Origin: Castellaniella sp036379515
GTDB taxonomy: Bacteria > Pseudomonadota > Gammaproteobacteria > Burkholderiales > Burkholderiaceae_B
DNA length: 64,000 bases
Direction: 5' to 3'
Assembly: GCF_036379515.1 (NCBI RefSeq)
Contig: NZ_DASVGN010000038.1
Location: 190,237-254,236 of the forward strand
Part shown: positions 15,657-25,880 of the stretch, piece after piece
Layout of the letters: each line of letters begins with the position of its first letter
How positions within the stretch are numbered: the stretch's first letter is position 1
Notes under the pieces: model-generated
Told to the model about the DNA's origin: nothing
Database searches by the model: none
What the model saw: only the letters and a program-made list of their open reading frames with translations
Translations under genes and position numbers: made by a program

Positions 15657-17531
15657 ATGATTTTTCGCTGGTTCGAATCGCTGATTCAGGTTTTCAAAGA
15701 ACCCGACGATCGCATGCCGCCCACCCAGGTGGGCCACTTTTACCTGTTCTATCTCCGTCAGGTGTGGCCTATTTTTGCGGCTATTCTCGTGGTCGGATTT
15801 GGGGTGTCGGCGATCGAAGTGGCGCTGTTCGGCTTCATCGGGCGTATCGTGGATCTGGCCAAAGAATTGCCGGAACCGGGGTTCTTTGCGCGACACGGAC
15901 GTGAGCTACTTTGGATGGCCCTCATCACCGTGGTGGCTCGACCGATTTTCAGTGCTCTGCACGACCTGCTGGTCAACCAGACCATCGTCCCTCATCTCAC
16001 CAATCGCATCCGTTGGCAGAACCACCGCTATGTCATGCGACAGAGCCTGAGCTTCTTTCAGAACGACTACGCCGGACGCGTCGCCAACCGAATTCTGCGT
16101 ACGGGCGACGCCCTGCGTGAATCCGCCGTGCAGGTGGTCGATGCCTTGTGGTACGTCATCGTGTATGCCGGTAGCGCGGTGGCGCTGTTTGTCCATGCCA
16201 ATTGGCGGCTGGCAGTTCCACTGGTCGTGTGGATCATCGTGTATGTCGCCTTGCTGTACGTATGCATCCCCATCATGAAGGAACGATCCTGGAGAGCCTC
16301 TGCGGCCAGTTCCAAACTCATGGGCCGCATCGTCGACGGCTACGGAAATATCCTGACCCTCAAACTGTTCGCGAAGCGCAAGCGAGAAGAAGCCTACGTG
16401 GGTGAGGCCATCGCTGAACAGACCGAGAAGCTTGCCCACATGACACGCGTCACGACTGCGCTTGATGCCGGCGTCACCGCTCTCAACAGCCTGCTGATTG
16501 CCGCCACCTCGGGGCTCGCCCTCTGGCTCTGGACCCGTGGCGAAGTGACTGTAGGCGACATTGCACTTGCCACAGGATTGGTCATCCGCATCAGCAACAT
16601 GTCGGGATGGATCATGTGGGTCGTCAACAGCATCTTTGGTGACGTGGGCACAGTGCAGGATGGCATTACCTCGATTTCGCGACCGCGTGACGTGCAAGAC
16701 GCAAACCAGGCGCAGCCCCTGCGTGTATCCGAAGGCGTCATCGCCCTGCGCGACGTCCACTTCCACTATGACCGAGGGCATGCGGTGTTCTCGGGCCTGA
16801 ACCTGGACATTCGAGGCGGTGAAAAGATCGGCCTGATCGGGCCGTCCGGTGCCGGAAAATCCACCCTGGTCAGCCTGCTCCTGCGCCTGCACGATCTCAC
16901 ACAAGGCTCCATTCTGGTGGATAACCAGGACATCGCGCGTGTCACACAGGAAAGCCTGCGCGCCCAGGTCGGAGTCGTGACACAGGATACATCGCTGCTG
17001 CACCGCTCCATTCGAGACAATATCCTGTATGGCAACCCGGACGCGGAAGAGTCCCAGCTGCAGGCCGCCATTCGCAAAGCCCATGCCGACGTGTTCATCC
17101 CGGGCCTGGTCGACGGCGACGGCCGCCACGGCCTGGACGCCACGGTAGGAGAACGCGGCGTCAAGCTGTCTGGCGGGCAACGCCAGCGCATCGCCATTGC
17201 CCGTGTGCTTCTGAAAGATGCCCCCATCCTGGTGCTGGACGAAGCCACCAGCGCGCTGGATTCCGACACAGAAGCCGCCATTCAGGAAAGCCTGGAGCTG
17301 CTCATGTCGGGAAAGACCGTGATCGCCATCGCCCACCGCCTGTCCACCATCGCACGCATGGATCGCCTGGTCGTGCTGGATCACGGTCGCATCGTCGAAA
17401 TGGGCACGCACGCCGAGCTGCTCGCCCAAGGCGGACTCTACGCTCATCTGTGGCAGCGCCAGACCGGTGGATTCATGTCGGACCCGACGGCAAAGGGCCG
17501 CCGATCCGCACAAGGCGCCCCACACGCCTGA
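15657..17531 (+). CDS. ABC exporter, fused membrane and ATPase domains
   Basis: 624 aa half-transporter of the MsbA/LmrA-like group. It has six TM helices over about 35-330 (ABC_membrane), then an NBD with Walker A GPSGAGKST near 398, the Q-loop, signature LSGGQRQRIAIARVLL near 507, Walker B ILVLDEATSALD and the H-loop IAHRLSTIAR. It functions as a homodimer in the inner membrane; cargo unknown (lipid, peptide or drug). No accessory protein is next to it. Its stop abuts the cysN stop on the opposite strand with no space for a dedicated terminator. Confidence 0.88.
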   Translation: MIFRWFESLIQVFKEPDDRMPPTQVGHFYLFYLRQVWPIFAAILVVGFGVSAIEVALFGFIGRIVDLAKELPEPGFFARHGRELLWMALITVVARPIFSALHDLLVNQTIVPHLTNRIRWQNHRYVMRQSLSFFQNDYAGRVANRILRTGDALRESAVQVVDALWYVIVYAGSAVALFVHANWRLAVPLVVWIIVYVALLYVCIPIMKERSWRASAASSKLMGRIVDGYGNILTLKLFAKRKREEAYVGEAIAEQTEKLAHMTRVTTALDAGVTALNSLLIAATSGLALWLWTRGEVTVGDIALATGLVIRISNMSGWIMWVVNSIFGDVGTVQDGITSISRPRDVQDANQAQPLRVSEGVIALRDVHFHYDRGHAVFSGLNLDIRGGEKIGLIGPSGAGKSTLVSLLLRLHDLTQGSILVDNQDIARVTQESLRAQVGVVTQDTSLLHRSIRDNILYGNPDAEESQLQAAIRKAHADVFIPGLVDGDGRHGLDATVGERGVKLSGGQRQRIAIARVLLKDAPILVLDEATSALDSDTEAAIQESLELLMSGKTVIAIAHRLSTIARMDRLVVLDHGRIVEMGTHAELLAQGGLYAHLWQRQTGGFMSDPTAKGRRSAQGAPHA

Positions 17532-18842
17532 TCAGCTGCCGGCCGCCAACCGCACCATGCCAGCGGCAGCTGTCTGGTGACTCGCCTCGTCAATCAGGAT
17601 GAATGCCCCCGTCGCAGGCTCATCATCGTAATCATCAAGGGCCAACGCATCGCGCACGCAGATCTGCACTCGGCCAATATCGTTCATGGCCAACTCCCCG
17701 TGCCAGGGAACCGAACGCAATTCGTGGATATCACGGCGCGCAGTGACGTCGACAACACGGCCCCGAGTCAGACGCGAACCCTGTTTGAGCCAGTACCATC
17801 GGGTCTGATCAAGTGCTCGCCGATCCAGCCAGCACAGATCAGCCTCGAATTGCCGCGCCTCGACAGGAGGGATACCGTCGCCCACCAGCAAGTCGCCCCG
17901 AGAGACGTCAATTTCGCGATCCAGTACGACCGTGACGCTATCGCCTCGATGTGCAATCTGCAGCGGTTGATCCCCGCGCCACAGGGCGCTGATGGATGCG
18001 GACTCCCCCCCCGGCAGCACCCATACCGTGTCACCTACGCGCCACGTTCCGCCCCGAAGTTGCCCCGCATAGCCCCGAAATGCACGTGTCGTGCTGCCCT
18101 CATGCCGAATCACCCATTGAACGAAGAAGCGCGAGGCGTCGCGACTATCAGGGTGCCCCACTGGCAATGCCTCCAAGAGCGGCAGCAAGGGCGAGCCCGG
18201 ATACCAAGGCATGTGGGCGCTGGCATGAACGACGTTGTCTCCGGTCAACGCAGACAGTGGTACGCACTGCAACGAGGGAATCTGCAAACGTTGCCCAAGA
18301 TCGTGGCAAGCGGCCTGAATACCACTGAACACCTCGGCATCCCAACCCACCTGGTCCATCTTGTTGACCGCCACCACGACATGGCGTAGCCCCAGAAGGC
18401 GTGCGAGAGTGGCATGGCGCTTGGTCTGCGTCAACAACGCCCCACCAGCCGCCCGCGCAGCATCGACCAGAATGATGGCGGCGTCCGCCGTGGATGCTCC
18501 CGTCACCATGTTGCGGGTGTACTGTTCGTGTCCGGGGGCATCCGCAATGATGAACTTGCGCACCGGCGTCGCAAAATACCGGTAGGCCACATCGATGGTA
18601 ATGCCTTGTTCGCGCTCGGCCTCCAGACCATCCGTCAACAGGGCCAGGTCCGGTGTACTCCCCGGCGCACGGGAATAGCGCGACCGGGAGATCGCATGTA
18701 ACTGATCGGCAAACACACCTTTGCTATCGAGCAGCAGGCGTCCAATCAGCGTGGACTTTCCATCATCCACAGACCCGGCCGTCACCAGACGCAACACGCT
18801 GCCGTCGGCCATCGTCGGCCATTGTTCATTTAACGTATCCAT
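17532..18842 (-). CDS. cysN: Sulfate adenylyltransferase subunit 1 (GTPase)
   Basis: Regulatory GTPase of ATP sulfurylase; couples GTP hydrolysis to APS formation from ATP and sulfate. 436 aa with EF-Tu-like G motifs: GSVDDGKST (G1), DAPGHEQYTRN (G3), NKMDQVGW (G4). It is followed by two beta-barrel domains. There is no C-terminal APS-kinase (CysC) extension, consistent with the APS-type reductase upstream. Its ATG overlaps the cysD stop by one base (TGATG), so the two are translationally coupled in the cysG-cysH-cysD-cysN operon, of which it is the last gene. Confidence 0.97.
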   Translation of the reverse strand: MDTLNEQWPTMADGSVLRLVTAGSVDDGKSTLIGRLLLDSKGVFADQLHAISRSRYSRAPGSTPDLALLTDGLEAEREQGITIDVAYRYFATPVRKFIIADAPGHEQYTRNMVTGASTADAAIILVDAARAAGGALLTQTKRHATLARLLGLRHVVVAVNKMDQVGWDAEVFSGIQAACHDLGQRLQIPSLQCVPLSALTGDNVVHASAHMPWYPGSPLLPLLEALPVGHPDSRDASRFFVQWVIRHEGSTTRAFRGYAGQLRGGTWRVGDTVWVLPGGESASISALWRGDQPLQIAHRGDSVTVVLDREIDVSRGDLLVGDGIPPVEARQFEADLCWLDRRALDQTRWYWLKQGSRLTRGRVVDVTARRDIHELRSVPWHGELAMNDIGRVQICVRDALALDDYDDEPATGAFILIDEASHQTAAAGMVRLAAGS

Positions 18843-19753
18843 CAGAAATATCCCAGTTTCTTACGGCGTTCCATGGAGGCCTCGGAGACCTGATCATCCA
18901 TGCGGGTGGCACCGCGTTCAGTGAGGGTGGCGACGGCCGTCTCGGCGATGATGTCCACGGCCGTGGCCGCCATCGAAGCCACCGGACAGGTGCAAGATAT
19001 GTCGCCCACCGTGCGAAAACGTACGGACACGCGCTCCACCGTCTCGCCCTCGCCGGCCGGCGTGAGGGGCGTCACCGGGGCCAACAGGCCCTTGCGGCGC
19101 ACGACTTCACGCACATGGCTGTAATAGAGGGAGGGCAAAGCGAGCTGCTCGCGCGCCACATATTGCCAAATATCGAGTTCGGTCCAGTTCGAGATCGGGA
19201 ATACTCGGATGTTCTCGCCTGGATGCACCTGCGTGTTGTAAAGATTCCAGAGTTCCGGACGCTGGTTCTTCGGGTCCCACTGGCCGAATTCATCGCGAAA
19301 CGAGCAAATGCGCTCCTTGGCACGTGCCTTTTCCTCGTCCCGACGCGCACCGCCAATACAGGCATCGAATTGAAACTCGTCGATCGCCTCAAGCAAGGTG
19401 ATGGCCTGCGCCGCGTTACGTGAGTCATTCTCCCGATGCAACACGACGCTGCCGCACGCGATGGAATCCTCAACCTTGCGCACCAGCAAGGTCTCACCCA
19501 ATTGTGAGACCCGCGCATCGCGAAAGGCGATCACTTCAGGAAAATTATGGCCCGTATCGACATGCAGCAATGGAAACGGAAAGCGCCCCGGACGAAAGGC
19601 CTTCTCGGCCAGACGCAAAAGCACACAGGAATCCTTGCCCCCCGAAAATAGCAATACCGGCCGCTCGCACTCGGCTGCGACCTCACGCAATATGTGGATG
19701 GATTCGGACTCCAGCCAGTTCAGGTGCGTACGTTGCAACACGGAAGTAGTCAT
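18842..19753 (-). CDS. cysD: Sulfate adenylyltransferase subunit 2
   Basis: Catalytic ATP-pyrophosphatase subunit of ATP sulfurylase, 303 aa, normal length. The PP-loop LLFSGGKDSCVLLRLA is near residue 33; VDTGHNFPEVIAFRD and FPISNWTELDIWQYV are typical. The protein ends with the family tail MERRKKLGYF. It forms the CysDN complex with the overlapping downstream gene. It starts 16 bases after the cysH stop. Confidence 0.98.
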   Translation of the reverse strand: MTTSVLQRTHLNWLESESIHILREVAAECERPVLLFSGGKDSCVLLRLAEKAFRPGRFPFPLLHVDTGHNFPEVIAFRDARVSQLGETLLVRKVEDSIACGSVVLHRENDSRNAAQAITLLEAIDEFQFDACIGGARRDEEKARAKERICSFRDEFGQWDPKNQRPELWNLYNTQVHPGENIRVFPISNWTELDIWQYVAREQLALPSLYYSHVREVVRRKGLLAPVTPLTPAGEGETVERVSVRFRTVGDISCTCPVASMAATAVDIIAETAVATLTERGATRMDDQVSEASMERRKKLGYF

Positions 19754-19769
19754 CGTGGCCTCAAATGGA

Positions 19770-20522
19770 TCAAGGGATGGAAGGGGGCACGGCGCGTGGA
19801 ATCACCGTGGGGGCGGCGTGCAGACCACATTCGCGGGTCGCGCGCTGCTCCCACCACCAGCGTCCGGCGCGCAGATCCTCACCTGCGCGAACCGCACGCG
19901 TGCAGCACTCGCAGCCTATGGACGGATAGCCGCGGTCATGCAGGGGGTGGTAAGGCACGCCCAATGCGTGCACTACGCCCCACACCTCAGCCGTGGTCCA
20001 ACGGGCCAGCGGATTGAACTTCTGCAAGCCAAATGCCGCGTCCCACTGCGATTCAGGCAGCTCGGTGCGCGTCACGGCTTGCTCGCGGCGCTGTCCAGTG
20101 ATCCAGGCGGAATGCCCAGCCAACGCGCGACGCAGCGGTTCGACCTTGCGAATCCCGCAGCAGGCCTTGCGCAGTGCAACGCTCTCATGGAACGCATATT
20201 CCCCATAGGCATCCACGTGATCCTTCACCGCCTGTGGATCGGGGTGCATCACCCGTATCCGGATGCCATAGCGTTGCTCGACGACGGCCACCAGATCCAG
20301 CGTCTCGGCGTGCAGTCGCCCCGTGTCCAGCAGGAAGACCTCCAGGCGACACGGCAGTTGCATGAGCGCGTGAATGAGCAAGGTATCCTCGACACCCATA
20401 GACGACGCCAACTGTGCGTCCGGATACGCGTCAGCAATTGCGCCCAGCTGCGCCAGCAGGGCCTCCCAGCGAGACGCCAGGGTGCCGACGAGACCCTCGG
20501 GCGGTCTGCGAAGGACGCTCAT
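19770..20522 (-). CDS. cysH: Assimilatory APS reductase (Fe-S type CysH)
   Basis: Reduces adenylylsulfate to sulfite using thioredoxin or a similar donor. 250 aa. It carries the two cysteine pairs that ligate the [4Fe-4S] cluster of APS-type reductases (KACCGIRK near 125, GCECCTRA near 210) and the C-terminal catalytic Cys in ATRECGLH near 233. Those cluster cysteines, plus the lack of cysC nearby, indicate APS rather than PAPS as substrate. Its start overlaps the cysG stop (ATGA). Confidence 0.93.
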   Translation of the reverse strand: MSVLRRPPEGLVGTLASRWEALLAQLGAIADAYPDAQLASSMGVEDTLLIHALMQLPCRLEVFLLDTGRLHAETLDLVAVVEQRYGIRIRVMHPDPQAVKDHVDAYGEYAFHESVALRKACCGIRKVEPLRRALAGHSAWITGQRREQAVTRTELPESQWDAAFGLQKFNPLARWTTAEVWGVVHALGVPYHPLHDRGYPSIGCECCTRAVRAGEDLRAGRWWWEQRATRECGLHAAPTVIPRAVPPSIP

Positions 20523-21946
20523 GCCGCAATCGCCTGAGGAGCGGATGGCGCAAAGGCGACGGAGGAGTCTGCATCAAGAGTCTCGCCAAACCAGGCAAGT
20601 TGCGTTCCCAGGTCGGCGACCTCGCCCACGATGAGTAAAGCAGGTGAACACACGGCGTAGCGACGCGCCGCAACGGCAAGGTCGCCAAGCCGTGCGTGCA
20701 GCGTGCGCTGACCAGGGCGCGAACCGTTCTCTACTAAAGCACATGGGGTGGCGGCCGGTAACCCTTGCCGTACAAGCTCCGCGCACAACATGGGCAGACG
20801 CTCCACGCCCATGTAATACACCCGCGTCTCGCCCTCTCCCACGAAGCCGCCCAGATCCGAGCGGCGGTGTGCCGTGGCAAGCGTCACAGTACTGGCATGA
20901 TCACGATGCGTGAGTGGTATGCCGGCATAGGCTGCGCACGCCAAGGCGGCCGTGATGCCAGGCACCACTTCATAAGCCACGCCCTGCCCGCGCAGGAATT
21001 CAAGCTCTTCACCGCCCCGACCGTACACCAGAGGATCACCGCCTTTCAGGCGCACTACGCAGCGGCCACGGCGAGCATGTTGCAGCAAGAGCGCGTGGAT
21101 ACGCCGTTGCGTGGCCTCGTGATCCTCGCCCGGTACCTTGCCCACCGAAATTCTGAGCGCATCGCGGCGGGCCAAGGCCAGCACCTCGGTACTGACGAGA
21201 CGATCATGCAGGATCACGTCCGCCTCGTTCAGAGCCCGCAAACCCCGCAACGTCAGCAGGCCTGGGGCGCCCGGCCCCGCCCCCACCAGGAGAACCCTGC
21301 CTTGTATCGGCATGGTGCGACGCGCCAGTGCATCGCTGAGCAAAGCTTCGGCGCGCTGTGGGAGATCGCAGCGCAAAGCCGCCAGCACGGGCCCTTCCAG
21401 CGCCCAGCGATACAGCGCACGACGTGCCCGCAACTCCGGACGGGCCGCCCGGATGGCGGACCGACGATGAGCCAGCAACGCCGCCAAAGAGCCCACGGCG
21501 GGTTCAACCTGCGCCTCAATCCGTTCACGCAGGTGACGGGCAACCACCGGGGCAGCGCCCCCGGAGGAAATGGCCACGACGACCGGAGAGCGATCCACGA
21601 TGGCAGGCACCTGTGCGGACGAAAGCTCAGCATCGTCGACGACGTTGCACCAAAGGCGCCGAGCCTGTGCTGCGTCGGCGACCGCACGGTTCGTCACCGG
21701 GTCGCCGGTGGCGGCGAACACCAGCCAGGCCGAATCCAGTTGACCCGGTTCGAACTCACCCTGGTACAAGGTGATCTCACCAGCCTGTGCCCGAACCTGC
21801 ACCTGGGGGCGCACCTGAAGTGCAACGACCACCACCTGAGCACCTGCAGCACACAGCAGCGCGATCTTGCGCTCGGCAACCAGGCCGGCACCCACGACAA
21901 GCACCGGCCGGCCGCGCACATCCAGGAACAGGGGGAAATGATTCAT
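20519..21946 (-). CDS. cysG: Siroheme synthase (CysG, fused)
   Basis: Makes siroheme for CysI. 475 aa fusion: the N-terminal precorrin-2 dehydrogenase/ferrochelatase domain (about 1-210, NHFPLFLDVRGRPVLVVGAG) and the C-terminal uroporphyrinogen-III methyltransferase (about 215-460, VLLVGAGPGAPGLLTLRG, VVRLKGGDPLVYGRGGEE, VVPGITAALACAAYAGIPLTHR). It is first in the cysG-cysH-cysD-cysN unit and divergent from cysJI, so its product directly serves the neighbouring sulfite reductase. Confidence 0.97.
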   Translation of the reverse strand: MNHFPLFLDVRGRPVLVVGAGLVAERKIALLCAAGAQVVVVALQVRPQVQVRAQAGEITLYQGEFEPGQLDSAWLVFAATGDPVTNRAVADAAQARRLWCNVVDDAELSSAQVPAIVDRSPVVVAISSGGAAPVVARHLRERIEAQVEPAVGSLAALLAHRRSAIRAARPELRARRALYRWALEGPVLAALRCDLPQRAEALLSDALARRTMPIQGRVLLVGAGPGAPGLLTLRGLRALNEADVILHDRLVSTEVLALARRDALRISVGKVPGEDHEATQRRIHALLLQHARRGRCVVRLKGGDPLVYGRGGEELEFLRGQGVAYEVVPGITAALACAAYAGIPLTHRDHASTVTLATAHRRSDLGGFVGEGETRVYYMGVERLPMLCAELVRQGLPAATPCALVENGSRPGQRTLHARLGDLAVAARRYAVCSPALLIVGEVADLGTQLAWFGETLDADSSVAFAPSAPQAIAA

Positions 21947-22282
21947 GGAAACCTCTTTTCTGAGGGGTCCATTCTAGGAACGCTCAGGCGCGGGAAAAAC
22001 GATTGTCTGGTTATGCCGTTATGTCGCCATAAACAAATACGCAAATCGCAGCAAACACCCCGCTCACTGCTCACGTAACGCCGCGCCCCATCTCGCTTTT
22101 ATGCCTGCGCCGTCTTTTCTTATGCGTCCATTACCTTATGACCAATCATTCCTTCCTTAGCGCCACATCCGATGGCTACCATGCGCCTTTGAAAACCGCT
22201 TGCGCAGTCATCTCTCAGCGCTCGCAACGAGGCCTGCAAGACATGAACACTGCCCTTTCACCTCGCCACCATGGAGCATGAC
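21947..22282. promoter_or_regulatory. Divergent cysG/cysJ control region with clustered TTATG motifs
   Basis: A 336-base gene-free region. TTATG occurs at 22011, 22019, 22099, 22120 and 22136, with a CATAA complement at 22028: many copies for such a GC-rich genome. The left pair lies about 65-80 bases upstream of cysG, the right group about 145-185 bases upstream of cysJ. This is the expected place for CysB (or Cbl/SsuR-type) binding; half-site spacing cannot be proved by eye. No -10/-35 pair was clear enough to call. Confidence 0.45.
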
Positions 22283-24127
22283 ATGACACCCACCAGCGAC
22301 GCGGCCTTGGCCGTATTACCGATTCCCCCCGAAAAGGCACGCACTGCCGCCGAGCTGATCCAAGGCCTGGACGGTTACGGACTGGAGTGGCTGTCGGGCT
22401 ATCTGGCAGGCGCCGCTGCGCAACTGCGCACCCTTCCTGAGCACACGATCCCCGCGGCCCCCCTCGCCGTGGCGGCCCCTGCCACGGCGCAGTCACTCAC
22501 GATTCTCTACGGCAGCCAGACAGGCAACGCCAAGCGGTTGGCCGAACGCCTGGCGGCCAATGTCGAAGCTGCCGGCCTGCCCGTACGCCTGGTGCGAACC
22601 GACGCCTATCGAACGAGTGAATTGAAGAAAGAAAAATTCCTCTACCTCATCATCAGCACGCACAGTCAAGGTGACACCGCCGAGCCTCCTGATGACTCGC
22701 GAGGGTTCTTCGAGTTCCTGACCAGCCGGCGCGCGCCGGCGCTACCCGAGCTTTCATACGCCGTATTGGCACTGGGCGACTCCAGCTACGCAGATTTCTG
22801 CGGTATCGGCCGGCGTCTGGATGAACGGTTTGCAGAGCTGGGGGCCCAACGTCTGCTCACCCGAGCCGAAGCCGATGTGGATCTGGAACAGATTGCCACC
22901 CCCTGGGCAGAGGACGCGCTGCAGCACGCTCGCAAACAGCTTGGGCATCCCGATTCGGCGCGACATCCTCCCACTGGTGGCGTAGTGACTTTCTTGCGAC
23001 CGGCCCACGCCGCCTGGACTCGCGAGCGCCCCTTCCTGGCGGAAGTCCTCGTCAATCAGGCGATCGTGGCGGAGGATAGTAACAAGGATGTACGGCACAT
23101 CGAACTCTCACTGCAGGGCAGCGGCCTGCGTTACCAGCCAGGCGATGCACTGGGTGTGTGGCCCACACAGGCACCCGACCTGGTCGTTCGCATTCTGGAT
23201 GCGCTGGGGCTGGACGGAAGCCTGGAAATCACGCTGGGCGAGGAGCGTCGGCCGCTGGCTCGATGGCTCACTGAACGCCGCGAGCTCACGCTTCTGACGC
23301 GTCCATTTGTCCGCGCCCACGCCGAACGGGGCCACCACGCGAGGCTTCAGGCGTTGCTGCAACCCGAGGCATCCGCAGAGCTCTCACAACTGCTTGAAAA
23401 CTGGCAGCTGCTCGACCTGTTGCGCGCATACCCAACCGCCTGGGACGGGGATGCACTCGTCGCCGCGCTGCGCCCCCTCGCGCCCCGCCTGTATTCCATC
23501 GCAAGCAGCCAGGAACAGGTGGACGAAGAGGTGCATCTTACGGTCGCCCTGCTGGACTTCGAACACGACGGTGAACCGCGCTGGGGCGTGGCCAGCCACT
23601 ACCTCAGCCAGGCTGCCGAAGGGACACAGGTACCGATATTCGTAGAACCCAACGAGCGCTTCCGCCTGCCGCAGGACACGACGCGCGATGTAATCATGAT
23701 TGGCCCCGGTACAGGTGTCGCCCCCTTTCGCGCCTTCCTGCAACAACGCCAAACCCAAAGTGCCACGGGACGCAACTGGCTGTTCTTCGGCAACCCCCAT
23801 CGCCACAGCGATTTTCTGTATCAGATCGAGTGGCTGCAGGCGCTCAAGGAAGGCCTGCTGACCCGTCTGGACGTCGCCTTTTCACGCGACCAGGCCGAAA
23901 AAATCTACGTGCAGCACCGGCTGCGCGAACACGGCGCCCAAATTTGGGAATGGCTGGAGCACGGTGCCCATCTCTACGTCTGCGGTAATGCAGACAGGAT
24001 GGCACCTGACGTTCACACCGCGCTGGTCGACATTGCCGCCGAGCACGGCCACCAATCTCGCGAAGAAGCCACAACCTGGGCAGAAGCGCTGCTGACCGAA
24101 GGCCGTTACACCCGCGACGTGTACTGA
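22283..24127 (+). CDS. cysJ: NADPH-sulfite reductase flavoprotein, alpha subunit
   Basis: Passes electrons from NADPH through FAD and FMN to CysI. 614 aa. The flavodoxin domain is at about 70-210 (ILYGSQTGNAKRLAERL); the FAD/connecting domain has RLYSIASSQ near 405; the NADPH domain has MIGPGTGVAPFRAFLQ near 475, YVCGNADRMAPDV and the C-terminal GRYTRDVY. The ATG at 22283 is preferred because GGAG stands six bases upstream; the alternative at 22271 would put that GGAG inside the gene. cysI follows after 46 bases. Confidence 0.96.
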   Translation: MTPTSDAALAVLPIPPEKARTAAELIQGLDGYGLEWLSGYLAGAAAQLRTLPEHTIPAAPLAVAAPATAQSLTILYGSQTGNAKRLAERLAANVEAAGLPVRLVRTDAYRTSELKKEKFLYLIISTHSQGDTAEPPDDSRGFFEFLTSRRAPALPELSYAVLALGDSSYADFCGIGRRLDERFAELGAQRLLTRAEADVDLEQIATPWAEDALQHARKQLGHPDSARHPPTGGVVTFLRPAHAAWTRERPFLAEVLVNQAIVAEDSNKDVRHIELSLQGSGLRYQPGDALGVWPTQAPDLVVRILDALGLDGSLEITLGEERRPLARWLTERRELTLLTRPFVRAHAERGHHARLQALLQPEASAELSQLLENWQLLDLLRAYPTAWDGDALVAALRPLAPRLYSIASSQEQVDEEVHLTVALLDFEHDGEPRWGVASHYLSQAAEGTQVPIFVEPNERFRLPQDTTRDVIMIGPGTGVAPFRAFLQQRQTQSATGRNWLFFGNPHRHSDFLYQIEWLQALKEGLLTRLDVAFSRDQAEKIYVQHRLREHGAQIWEWLEHGAHLYVCGNADRMAPDVHTALVDIAAEHGHQSREEATTWAEALLTEGRYTRDVY

Positions 24128-24173
24128 GCCTGATCCTCCTACGAACAATGTATCGATCCCATCTGGAACCTAC

Positions 24174-25880
24174 ATGACGCAACAAACTACTACCCCACTC
24201 TCCACCCTGGAACTCATCAAAGCCGACAGCCACTTCCTGCGCGGCACGATCGACCAGGGGCTGGCAGACCCGACGACAGGCTCAATCAGCGAGCCAGATA
24301 CCAAGCTCCTGAAATTTCATGGCAGCTACCAGCAGGACAACCGTGACGTGCGCGACGAACGGCGCCGTCAGAAGCTGGAACCCGACTACGGATTTATGGT
24401 CCGCGTGCGTCTGCCGGGCGGCGTCATCACCCCAGCGCAATGGCTGGGACTGGATATGCTGGCAAGCCAATACACGAGCAATGGACTGCGCATCACCACC
24501 CGCCAGACCTTTCAGTTCCATGGTATCCGCAAGGAGCACCTGCGAGACATGATCGGCGGGATCAACAACACCGGCCTGTCCACACTGGCGGCTTGCGGCG
24601 ACGACGTGCGCAACGTCATCTGCTCGGTGAACCCACAGCTGTCGTCGAGCCACGCCGAGGTCTACGACTGGGCACTCAAGCTCATGAACCACGTCAAGCC
24701 GCACACGACTGCGTACAAGGAGCTTTGGATAGACCGTCTTGCCAACACCACCGACGGAGCGCAGGACGACGAACCCTTGCTGAGCAAAGCCTATCTGCCG
24801 CGCAAATTCAAGTTTGGCATTGCCGTCCCTCCATACAATGACATCGACGTCTTCGCACAGGACTTTGGTCTCATCGCGATCATTGGCGAAGACCACATCC
24901 TTCAAGGCTTCAACCTCGCCCCAGGAGGGAGCATGGGCGCCACCGCCGGTGACTCAAAAACCTACCCTTCACTGGGCGACCTGATCGGCTTCGTCACGCC
25001 GGACCATCTGCTGGAAACATGCTGGCACGCCGTGGCGGTCCAACGCGATTTCGGCGACCGTAGCGAACGCAAGCATGCACGGCTGAAATACACCATCGAC
25101 GACCGAGGTCTGCAGTGGTTCCACGACGAGCTGCAATCACGCCTGAGCTTCAAGATCGAGCCGCCACGGCCTTATCACTTCGAACACAATGGCGACCGCT
25201 ACGGCTGGATCAAGGGTGACAACGGCCAATGGCACCTGACACTGCAGATCCCCAGCGGTCGCATTCGCGACGTCGAAGGTCACCCGCGACAAACGGGAAT
25301 GCGCGAGATCGCCCGCATCCACAAGGGCGAATTCCGCATGACCTGCGATCAAAACCTGGTCATTGCCAACGTGGCCGCTTCGGACCGTGCGGACATCAAC
25401 GCGCTGGTCAAAGAATACGGTCTGGACGATTACAAGCGTGCAAGCGGGCTGCGACTGCAAGCCCTGTCCTGCGTGGCCCTGCCCACCTGCGGCCTGGCCA
25501 TGGCCGAATCCGAACGCTACCTGCCGCACATTCTCGACAAACTGGAAGAGCTGCTGGACAAGCACGGCTTGCGCGACGAGCCTATCCACTTTCGAATCTC
25601 GGGCTGCCCCAACAGTTGCTCGCGTTCGTACATGGGGGAAATCGGCCTGGTCGGTCGCGCAGTCGGCAAATACGATTTGCGCATCGGTGCCGACCACATC
25701 GGCGAACGCCTGAACGCGCTCTTTCTGGAAAACGCCGACGAGCAGGCCATCCTGTCGGCGCTGGACGGCGTATTTGGCCGCTATGCCGAAGAGCGTACCC
25801 GCGGTGAGCACTTCGGCGACTTCGTCGTTCGAGCAAATATCGTCGCCCCACCCAAACGGCGCCCCACCATCCGCTACTGA
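24174..25880 (+). CDS. cysI: NADPH-sulfite reductase hemoprotein, beta subunit
   Basis: Six-electron reduction of sulfite to sulfide on a siroheme-[4Fe-4S] centre. 568 aa, normal length. Cluster and siroheme ligands are in CVALPTCGLAMAESER (near 428-443) and FRISGCPNSCSRSYMGEIGL (near 473-492). The N-terminal segment DNRDVRDERRRQKLEPDYGF is typical. It is the second gene of the cysJI unit. Confidence 0.98.
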   Translation: MTQQTTTPLSTLELIKADSHFLRGTIDQGLADPTTGSISEPDTKLLKFHGSYQQDNRDVRDERRRQKLEPDYGFMVRVRLPGGVITPAQWLGLDMLASQYTSNGLRITTRQTFQFHGIRKEHLRDMIGGINNTGLSTLAACGDDVRNVICSVNPQLSSSHAEVYDWALKLMNHVKPHTTAYKELWIDRLANTTDGAQDDEPLLSKAYLPRKFKFGIAVPPYNDIDVFAQDFGLIAIIGEDHILQGFNLAPGGSMGATAGDSKTYPSLGDLIGFVTPDHLLETCWHAVAVQRDFGDRSERKHARLKYTIDDRGLQWFHDELQSRLSFKIEPPRPYHFEHNGDRYGWIKGDNGQWHLTLQIPSGRIRDVEGHPRQTGMREIARIHKGEFRMTCDQNLVIANVAASDRADINALVKEYGLDDYKRASGLRLQALSCVALPTCGLAMAESERYLPHILDKLEELLDKHGLRDEPIHFRISGCPNSCSRSYMGEIGLVGRAVGKYDLRIGADHIGERLNALFLENADEQAILSALDGVFGRYAEERTRGEHFGDFVVRANIVAPPKRRPTIRY

